Assembly (NCBI GenBank): GCA_003576535.1
Contig: QXCQ01000131.1
Location: 1 to 42,578 of the forward strand
Direction: 5' to 3'
DNA length: 42,578 nt
Source: Nakamurella silvestris
Lineage (GTDB): Bacteria; Actinomycetota; Actinomycetes; Mycobacteriales; Nakamurellaceae
Shown: piece by piece, positions 36,750 through 42,578 of the stretch
Numbering within the stretch: position 1 is the stretch's first letter
Layout: the number at the start of each line of letters is the position of its first letter
Program-made: the position numbers and the translations under genes
Notes under the pieces: model-generated
Told to the model about the DNA's origin: nothing
What the model saw: only the letters and a program-made list of their open reading frames with translations
The model's database searches: none

Positions 36750-39356
36750 GATCCCGGAGGGCCCGAACTCGCGCGGCTGCGGTCGATGTTGGACGAGGCG
36801 CGGGAGCTCAACGACTCGGACCGCCCCGCCGAGGCGATCACCCGGGCGGAGCAGGCCCTCGCCCTGGTCCGTCCGGGCGGCGCTGCTCCGGACGCGGACG
36901 GTTCGGTGGGTCCCACCGGCCTCCCGGCGGCCGAGATCCAGGCCCAGCTGTTGCGGGTGCTCTCCTACAGCCACGGCCGACTCGGCGACATCGACACCGC
37001 CCTGGGGCTGCTCGACCAGGCGTTGGCCGTCGACCCCGGGCAGCAGGCGGGCATCGTCGGTGCGCGGGCGGTTCTGCTGCTGAACCTCGGGCGCTTCGCC
37101 GAGGCTGTCCAGGCCTTCGACACCGCCATCCCGGCCATCCCCGACAGCGATGTGCGTGGCAGGATCGCGGCCCTGGCGAACCGCGGGGTCGCCCATCTGA
37201 GCACCGGACGCCTCGCGCAGGCCCAGGCGGACACGGAGGAGGCCGCCGACCTGGCCGCAGCGGCGGTTCCCTCCTGGCAGGGCGGGCTCCGGCACAACCT
37301 CGGGTACCTGCAGTTCCTGCGCGGCGACCTGTGCGGCGCCCTCGACTCGATGGCCGAGGCGAGCGGCCTGCTGCCGCCGTCCGCCCAGGGCGTTCCCGCC
37401 CTCGACCGCTCGCGGGTGCTCCTCGCGGCAGGTCTGGTCACCGAGGCGGCGGAGGCGGCCGACGCGGCCCTGGCGACCTTCACCAGCAACAACGCCGTCC
37501 ACGACATCGCAGCGAGCCTGCTGGTGTTGGCCGACATCGCGTTGCTGACGGCCGATCCGGTGGCCGGGGCGCGGCTGGCCCGCCGCAGCGCCGCGATCAG
37601 CCGCCGTCGGGCCAACCCGGCCAACGCCCTGATGGCCGAGCTCGTCACCACCCGTGCCCGCGCCATGGTCACCCACCAGCGCGCCCGACGGCCGCAACGT
37701 CGTCACGCCCTGGCCGACGCAGGCCGGGCTTCGGAACTGGCGCAGCGGTTCGAGGCTGCCGGCCTGGCCGAACAGGCGACGGCCGCCCGGCTCATCGCCG
37801 CCGAGGCCGCGATCGACGCCGGCGACCTCTCGGTGACCAGGACACTGCTTCAGGGCGGCTCGACGGACACCCAGGAGCCCGTCGAGCCCGGTGGTCCGAC
37901 AGCGCTGACCACCGGCCTGCACCGCCGGCTGGTGGCCGGACGGGTGGACCTGGCGGAGGGTCGTCAGGAGGCCGGACTGGACCAGATCGCCGCTGGGCTG
38001 GACGATCTGGCCGGATTCCAGGTGCGCTTCGGCTCCCAGGACCTCCAGGCGGCCGCCTCGATCCACGGCCGGAACCTCGCCCGCCTGGGTCTGCGGACCG
38101 CCGTCGGCACCCAGGACCCCGCGCTGATCCTGGAATGGCTGGACCGGGCCCGCGCGGTGAGCACCCGCCTTCCCGCGTTGCGCCCGCCGGAGGACCCTGA
38201 ACTGGCCGCGGACCTCGGCTCCCTGCGGGTCGCCTCCGCCGCGGCCTTCGAGGCCCGTCTGGCCGGCGCTCCGGATCCGACGGCCGAGGGGGAGGTCGTC
38301 CGGTTGCGCCGCCGGGTGCGCTCCCGGGCCTGGACGGCGGCCGGGGCCGGTCGGGTCGAGGGGCCGATCGGCCTGGCCGACGCGCGTGCCGCCCTGGCTC
38401 CCACCGCTGACTCCTGTCTGGTCGCGATCTTCAGCGGGGCCGGCGACACCCACGCGGTGGTGCTGACCGCCGACACCGCACGGTACTGGCGGCTCGGACC
38501 GATGGAGCCCGTGCTGGTCGCCGCCCGCCGGGTGGCCGCGGATCTGGATGTTCTGGCGATGGACCGGACGCCGCCGACCATTCGCGCGGTGGCCCGGGAC
38601 TCCCTGCACCGTCAGGCCGCCGAGCTGGCCGGGATGCTGCACCTGACCGAACTGATCGACGGCACCGGCACCTCCGAGGGCACGGTCACCGTGGTGGCGG
38701 CCGGCGAGATCGCCACCCTTCCATGGGGGCTGCTGCCGCCGTTCCCGGGGCGGGCCGTCAGGATCAGCCCGTCGGTGACGGCGGCGGCACGTTCCGCCGC
38801 TGCGGCGCGGGCGGCGGTGCCGTGGCGGCCGCGGGTGCTCGCCGTCCACGGACCCGACATCCCGCGAGGGGCGGAAGAACTCGAAGGGGTGGCCACCTCC
38901 TACCCGACGGCGCGGATCCTGCGCGCCCACGAAGCCACCGGGGACGCGGTGGTCGCCGAGATACCGGAGACCGATCTGCTGCACATCGCCGCCCACGGTG
39001 TCCATGAACCGGACAACCCGGAGTTCTCCGGCGTCCTGCTGGCCGGGGGGCCGCTGTTCGCCTACGACCTCGCCCCGCTCGCGCGGTTGCCCCGCCAGGT
39101 GGTGCTCTCCAGCTGTGATGTGGGGCGCAGCACCGACCGTCCCGGAGGTGAGTCGCTGGGGCTGACCGCCGCCCTGCTCAGGTTCGGGGTACCGACCGTC
39201 ATCGCGGGGACGGCCAGGGTCTCCGACGCAGCTGCTGCCGTGGTGATGCCCGCCTACCACCGGGAGCTGACGGCCGGTCGGACACCCGCCACGGCCCTGG
39301 CCCGAGCCGTCGCCTCGGTCGAGGAGCCGGTGCCGATCAGTTGTTTCGGTGCCTGA
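36747..39356 (+). CDS. TPR–CHAT caspase-like protease
   Basis: 869 residues. Residues about 10-470 are helical TPR repeats (for example LLRVLSYSHGRLGDIDTALGLL, ALANRGVAHLSTGRLAQAQ, LRHNLGYLQFLRGDLCGAL). The C-terminal ~300 residues form a CHAT domain (caspase/HetF-associated with TPRs) with the dyad His750 in LHIAAHG and Cys790 in VVLSSCDVG; the flanking GGPLFAYDLAPL and GVPTVIAGTARVSD are typical. The protein has no signal or TM. CHAT proteases cleave specific partner proteins when a sensor TPR domain is engaged (as in Csx29 and gasdermin systems). The neighbouring S8 protease and sigma factor make them candidate partners; the link is inferred from position. Confidence 0.92.
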   Translation: MDPGGPELARLRSMLDEARELNDSDRPAEAITRAEQALALVRPGGAAPDADGSVGPTGLPAAEIQAQLLRVLSYSHGRLGDIDTALGLLDQALAVDPGQQAGIVGARAVLLLNLGRFAEAVQAFDTAIPAIPDSDVRGRIAALANRGVAHLSTGRLAQAQADTEEAADLAAAAVPSWQGGLRHNLGYLQFLRGDLCGALDSMAEASGLLPPSAQGVPALDRSRVLLAAGLVTEAAEAADAALATFTSNNAVHDIAASLLVLADIALLTADPVAGARLARRSAAISRRRANPANALMAELVTTRARAMVTHQRARRPQRRHALADAGRASELAQRFEAAGLAEQATAARLIAAEAAIDAGDLSVTRTLLQGGSTDTQEPVEPGGPTALTTGLHRRLVAGRVDLAEGRQEAGLDQIAAGLDDLAGFQVRFGSQDLQAAASIHGRNLARLGLRTAVGTQDPALILEWLDRARAVSTRLPALRPPEDPELAADLGSLRVASAAAFEARLAGAPDPTAEGEVVRLRRRVRSRAWTAAGAGRVEGPIGLADARAALAPTADSCLVAIFSGAGDTHAVVLTADTARYWRLGPMEPVLVAARRVAADLDVLAMDRTPPTIRAVARDSLHRQAAELAGMLHLTELIDGTGTSEGTVTVVAAGEIATLPWGLLPPFPGRAVRISPSVTAAARSAAAARAAVPWRPRVLAVHGPDIPRGAEELEGVATSYPTARILRAHEATGDAVVAEIPETDLLHIAAHGVHEPDNPEFSGVLLAGGPLFAYDLAPLARLPRQVVLSSCDVGRSTDRPGGESLGLTAALLRFGVPTVIAGTARVSDAAAAVVMPAYHRELTAGRTPATALARAVASVEEPVPISCFGA

Positions 39357-39396
39357 GCACCCGCTGGACCGCCACCCGGATCGGTCCGGTCTTTGC

Positions 39397-39402
39397 TACG
39401 GT
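39397..39402 (+). promoter_or_regulatory. Candidate -10 for the CNNM/CorC gene pair
   Basis: TACGGT, 69 nt before the first start codon, in the 114-nt gap after the CHAT gene. No clear -35. Confidence 0.35.
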
Positions 39403-39470
39403 TTGTCTATTGACCACCTCTGCCGGGCCTTCGAAGCCACGGCCCCGTTGACTTGTTTTGGAGCCTGAGC

Positions 39471-40886
39471 ATGATCACCCCTTGGGTGTTGCTCGGTGTC
39501 GGCCTCGTGCTGATCGCTTTCACCGCCTTGTACGTGGCGGCCGAGTTCAGTTTCATCACGATCGACCGGGCCACCGTCGCCCGGCAGGCGGCCGAGGGGG
39601 ATTCCCGGGCCGGCGCGCTCCTGGTGGGACTGAAATCCCTGTCCACCCAGCTGTCCGGGGCCCAGGTCGGGATCAGCGCCACCACCTTGGCCCTCGGTTT
39701 CGTCATGCAGCCTTCGCTCGCGCAGTTGCTGCTCGGGCCGTTGCAGAGCATCGGTCTGGGCCGGGCCGCCGCCGAGACCACCGGCACGGTCCTGGCATTG
39801 GCCGTGGCGAACGTCCTGTCCATGGTGTTCGGGGAGCTGGTGCCGAAGAACCTGGCGATCAGCAAACCGATGGAAACCGCGAAGGCCGTCGTCATCCCGA
39901 TGCGGATCTCCACGACCGTGTTCAAACCGTTGATCTGGGCCCTCAACGGCATCGCCAACGGGGTGCTGAAGGTGTTCGGCATCGAACCCCAGGAGGAACT
40001 CCGGTCGGCCCGGTCGGCGGAGGAACTGTCCAGCCTGGTGCTGCGTTCGGCCGCCCAGGGCACCTTGGAGGGCGAGACCGCCGGGTTGCTGGCCCGGTCC
40101 ATCTCCTTCTCCGGCAAGACGGCCGATGACGTGCTCACCCCCCGGGTGCGCGTCCGTTTCGTGAAGGTCACCGAGAGTGCCGCCGACGTCATCGCCGCTG
40201 CCGCCGAGACCGGCCACGCCCGGTTCCCGGTGGTCGGTGAGGACTCCGACGACATCCGCGGACTGGTCCACCTGAAACAGGCGGTGGCCGTGCCGCGGGC
40301 CGAACGCGCCGAACGACTGGTGTCCGAGCTGATGTCCGAGGTCCCGATCATCCCGGAGTCGCTGCCGCTGGACAGCCTGCTCGACATGCTGCGCAACCGT
40401 GGACTGCAGATGGCCGTCGTCGCCGACGAGTACGGCGGGACGGCGGGCATCCTCACCCTGGAGGACGTGGTCGAGGAGCTGGTCGGGGACATCACCGACG
40501 AACACGATCCACTCGGACAACGGGCCTCCCGGCTCGCCGACGGCACCTGGCTGCTGCCGGGCACCCTGCGGCCGGACGAGATCGCCGAGATCACCGGGGT
40601 GGAGCTGCCCGAATCGGGGGAGTACGAGACCGTCGCCGGGCTGCTCATCGCGCGCCTGGGCCGGCTCGCCGAACTGGGGGACTCCGTCGAGGTCGAGGCC
40701 ACCGTCGGCCACGCCGTCGCCCTGGGTGTGAAACAACGCGTGGTGGATGCCGAGCCGATCGCCCCCTCCACCGAGGACCTTCCCCGGGTGGCGACCGTCC
40801 GTCTGGACGTGCACCGCCTCGACGGCCGGCGGATCGAGAGCATCGAACTGTCCGCGATCAGCCTGGTGGAGCGTGAGGATTCATGA
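39471..40886 (+). CDS. CNNM/CorC-type membrane protein (hemolysin-family, DUF21–CBS–CorC)
   Basis: 471 residues. N-terminal DUF21 transmembrane domain (about 1-190) with the family motif AAEFSFITIDR early and MVFGELVPKNLAI; then a CBS pair (about 200-335: ...TPRVRVRFVKV..., MAVVADEYGGTAGILTLEDVVEELVGDI), then a C-terminal CorC_HlyC domain (RLADGTWLLPGTLRPDEI ...). Homologues are Mg/divalent-cation transport proteins; the name hemolysin is historical. ATG 39471 has GGAG 7 nt upstream. Overlaps the next gene by ATGA. Confidence 0.94.
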   Translation: MITPWVLLGVGLVLIAFTALYVAAEFSFITIDRATVARQAAEGDSRAGALLVGLKSLSTQLSGAQVGISATTLALGFVMQPSLAQLLLGPLQSIGLGRAAAETTGTVLALAVANVLSMVFGELVPKNLAISKPMETAKAVVIPMRISTTVFKPLIWALNGIANGVLKVFGIEPQEELRSARSAEELSSLVLRSAAQGTLEGETAGLLARSISFSGKTADDVLTPRVRVRFVKVTESAADVIAAAAETGHARFPVVGEDSDDIRGLVHLKQAVAVPRAERAERLVSELMSEVPIIPESLPLDSLLDMLRNRGLQMAVVADEYGGTAGILTLEDVVEELVGDITDEHDPLGQRASRLADGTWLLPGTLRPDEIAEITGVELPESGEYETVAGLLIARLGRLAELGDSVEVEATVGHAVALGVKQRVVDAEPIAPSTEDLPRVATVRLDVHRLDGRRIESIELSAISLVEREDS

Positions 40887-41962
40887 CCACCCAATGGCTC
40901 CTGCTGGCCCTCGTCGTCTTCCTGCTGTTCGCCAGCGCCTTTTTCGTCGCGGCCGAGTTCGCCCTGATCTCCGCGCGGCGCTCGGTGATCGAACCGCTGG
41001 CCGTCAACAGCGCCCGCGCCCGCGCCACGTTGAAGGCGATGGAGGACGTGTCGGTGATGATGGCCTGCGCCCAGCTCGGCATCACCCTGTGCGGTGTGCT
41101 GCTCGGTGCGCTGGGCGAGCCTGCCGTCGCCCGACTGCTGGAACCGGTGTTCCACAGCCTCGGCATCCCCGAGGGCGCGCTCCATCCGGTGTCCCTGGCC
41201 GTGGCCCTGCTGCTGGTGGTGTCCGCCCACGTCGCCCTGGGCGAGATGGTGCCGAAGAACATCGCCATCGCCGACCCGGACCGGGTCGCGATCATGCTGG
41301 CCCCGGTGCTGCGGGTGGTGGCCACCTTCCTCGGACCGATCGTGCGCGGCGTGAACTGGCTGGCCAACGCCGTGGTCCGGATGCTCGGTGTGCAGCCGAA
41401 GGACGAGGTCACCTCCGCCTTCACCCGGGAGGAGGTCGCCGGGCTGATCTCCGAATCGCGCGACGAGGGCCTGATCGACGCCGAGGAGCACACCCTGCTC
41501 ACCAGCGCCCTGGACTTCGAGGACGCCACCTTGGCCGGGATCGTGCTGCCCGACAGCGAGGTGGTCTCCCTCGACGAGGGCGTCAGCGCCGCCCAGGTCG
41601 AGGAGGCCTGTGTGCGCACCGGCTTCTCCCGGTTCCCGGTGCGGGCCGCGGACGGCCGCTACATCGGTTACCTGCACATCCGTGACGTGGTCGGCATCCC
41701 CGAGGAGGAGTGGGAGGAGCCGGTCAGTCCGACCCGGATCCGCCGCCTGCCGGTCCTCGCGGTGGATTCCTCCCTGCGGGGGGCTCTCGATCAGATGCGG
41801 CGGGCCGGGGCCCACCTGGCCCAGGTCTCCGCGGCCGGTACCGGGACACCGGTGGCTGCCGAACGTCGCGGGCTCGTCATGCTCGAGGATGCGATCGAGC
41901 AGCTCGTCGGCGAGGTCCGGGATGCGACCCGGTTGACCCCGGAGCGCCGGCGCACCACCTGA
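40883..41962 (+). CDS. CNNM/CorC-type membrane protein, short paralogue
   Basis: 359 residues. Second DUF21–CBS protein: FFVAAEFALISARRSVIE at the start, HVALGEMVPKNIAIADP in the TM domain, then a CBS pair (TLAGIVLPDSEVV, TGFSRFPVRAADGRYIGYLHIRDVVG, and GLVMLEDAIEQLVGEV). It lacks the C-terminal CorC_HlyC domain of its upstream paralogue. Start ATG 40883 overlaps the preceding stop (ATGA), so the two are translated together and may form a heteromer. This paired arrangement is common in actinobacteria. Confidence 0.94.
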   Translation: MTTQWLLLALVVFLLFASAFFVAAEFALISARRSVIEPLAVNSARARATLKAMEDVSVMMACAQLGITLCGVLLGALGEPAVARLLEPVFHSLGIPEGALHPVSLAVALLLVVSAHVALGEMVPKNIAIADPDRVAIMLAPVLRVVATFLGPIVRGVNWLANAVVRMLGVQPKDEVTSAFTREEVAGLISESRDEGLIDAEEHTLLTSALDFEDATLAGIVLPDSEVVSLDEGVSAAQVEEACVRTGFSRFPVRAADGRYIGYLHIRDVVGIPEEEWEEPVSPTRIRRLPVLAVDSSLRGALDQMRRAGAHLAQVSAAGTGTPVAAERRGLVMLEDAIEQLVGEVRDATRLTPERRRTT

Positions 41963-41967
41963 CGGCG

Positions 41968-42022
41968 CGACGATTCGGGACCTGTGTGGCGATATTTTCA
42001 CCACTCAGGTCCCGAATCGTCG
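41968..42022. terminator. 17-bp palindrome between convergent CorC-type and MFS genes
   Basis: Arms 41968-41984 (CGACGATTCGGGACCTG) and 42006-42022 are exact complements; the inside can form a further GTGG/CCAC stem around an A/T-rich loop. It starts 6 nt after one stop and ends 9 nt before the other, fitting a bidirectional terminator. Confidence 0.7.
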
Positions 42023-42030
42023 GTGGTGAG

Positions 42031-42578
42031 CTAGCGGGTCGAGCGGGCCAAACCACGCACCAGCGGCAACGGCAGGATCATCAGCACGGCGAGTACCGCG
42101 AAGGCGGTACCCGGGTGGTCCACCAGCGCTCCGACCACGCCCGCCACGACCAGCCCGCCCGCATTGCCGGACAACCAGATCAGCCCGGCCGCGGTGCCTT
42201 CCCCCGCCCCTTTCCGTCGTTCGCTGAGCTCCAACACGATCGGCAGGGCCGGCAGCAGCAGGAAACCGATCACCGTGAAGGCCACAAAGCCCACGGCCAG
42301 GCCAGGGGCCGCCGCGAGCAGCACACAACACACGGCCGTCGCCAGCACCGCCACCCCGAGGGTCGAGGCCTCCCGCCGCCGGCGGGCGGCCCACACCGGA
42401 ACCACCGCGCAGCCGGCCACCCCGACGACCACGTTGACGATCAACAGGATCCCGGCACTCGCCGAGCTCACCCCGGCCGGTTCGAGCAGGGCCTGGGTCC
42501 AGGTGCTCAGCGCGATGAACGCCCCGAAGGGCAGGAACACCAGGGCGCACAGGCGACGAAGGCCCGGGTCGGCCCAGG
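42031..42578 (-). CDS. MFS transporter, C-terminal half (cut by window end)
   Basis: At least 182 residues, open to the window edge, so the start lies outside. Five to six hydrophobic spans are visible: FLPFGAFIALSTWTQALL, ILLIVNVVVGVAGCAVVPVWA, LGVAVLATAVCCVLLAAAPGL, VGFVAFTVIGFLLLPALPIVLEL, GLIWLSGNAGGLVVAGVVGALV and AVLAVLMILPLPLV. The cytoplasmic loop AARRRREA between spans matches the central or second-half MFS loop pattern. Substrate cannot be predicted from this half. Confidence 0.8.
   Translation of the reverse strand, partial: WADPGLRRLCALVFLPFGAFIALSTWTQALLEPAGVSSASAGILLIVNVVVGVAGCAVVPVWAARRRREASTLGVAVLATAVCCVLLAAAPGLAVGFVAFTVIGFLLLPALPIVLELSERRKGAGEGTAAGLIWLSGNAGGLVVAGVVGALVDHPGTAFAVLAVLMILPLPLVRGLARSTR

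Noticed and set aside
36171-39260. 1000-codon minus-strand open frame
   Set aside because: Antisense shadow of the S8 and CHAT genes.
39471-41962. True hemolysins
   Set aside because: DUF21–CBS proteins are named so historically; homologues are cation-transport related.
39407-42004. Long minus-strand open frame opposite the CorC-type pair
   Set aside because: Antisense; the plus strand has clear DUF21/CBS motifs and ATGA coupling.

Overview
The window comes from a high-GC actinobacterium. It carries a complete Pup–proteasome system (mpa/ARC, dop, pup, prcB, prcA), a mycothiol-type DinB/maleylpyruvate-isomerase-fold protein, and gene order matching two Mycobacterium tuberculosis neighbourhoods: rpsA–coaE–uvrB–(MBL)–uvrA, and hisE–hisG–RecB-like nuclease–trmI–mpa–dop–pup–prcB–prcA. 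Several genes have a TANNNT box ending 6-7 nt before an ATG/GTG, the actinobacterial signature of leaderless transcription. The overall look fits a Nakamurella/Frankia/Geodermatophilus-like lineage; the genus is inference.

Layout: 1-340, a degenerate tandem array of a palindromic element. 411-7652, an information-processing block: methyltransferase, ribosomal protein S1, lipoprotein, small Arg-rich protein, CoaE, UvrB. 7716-14240, a more variable block: VOC protein, an ABC-2 permease coupled to a very unusual protein joining an alpha/beta hydrolase to an ABC ATPase, an aldo/keto reductase flanked by two copies of a long palindrome, and an MBL hydrolase. 14393-17587, UvrA with a histone-H1-like Ala/Lys/Pro tail. 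17643-22521, a DinB-fold protein, a two-TM protein, HisE, HisG, a RecB-type Fe-S nuclease and an M50 protease. 22692-33636, tRNA m1A58 methyltransferase TrmI and the proteasome genes, interrupted by a membrane Ser/Thr kinase and a FUSC-family exporter.

33800-39356 is the most interesting accessory cluster: an ECF-like sigma factor, translationally coupled to a small beta-rich protein, then a cytoplasmic subtilisin (S8) with four exact GAPFTF repeats, then a TPR–CHAT caspase-like protease. It lies directly downstream of prcA, where pafA (the Pup ligase) often sits; no pafA is visible. I read it as a candidate sigma-controlled two-protease signalling or cell-death/stress module. The window ends with two overlapping CNNM/CorC-type membrane proteins and a truncated MFS transporter.

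A second theme is long intergenic palindromes (arms 13-29 bp), most of them placed within about 20 nt of a stop codon. At least two sequence families recur inside the window (CCGCGAGTGGAC... and GTTCCCGCGCAC...). They may act as terminators or 3'-end stabilisers, but their dispersed, sequence-conserved nature resembles REP-like repeats.
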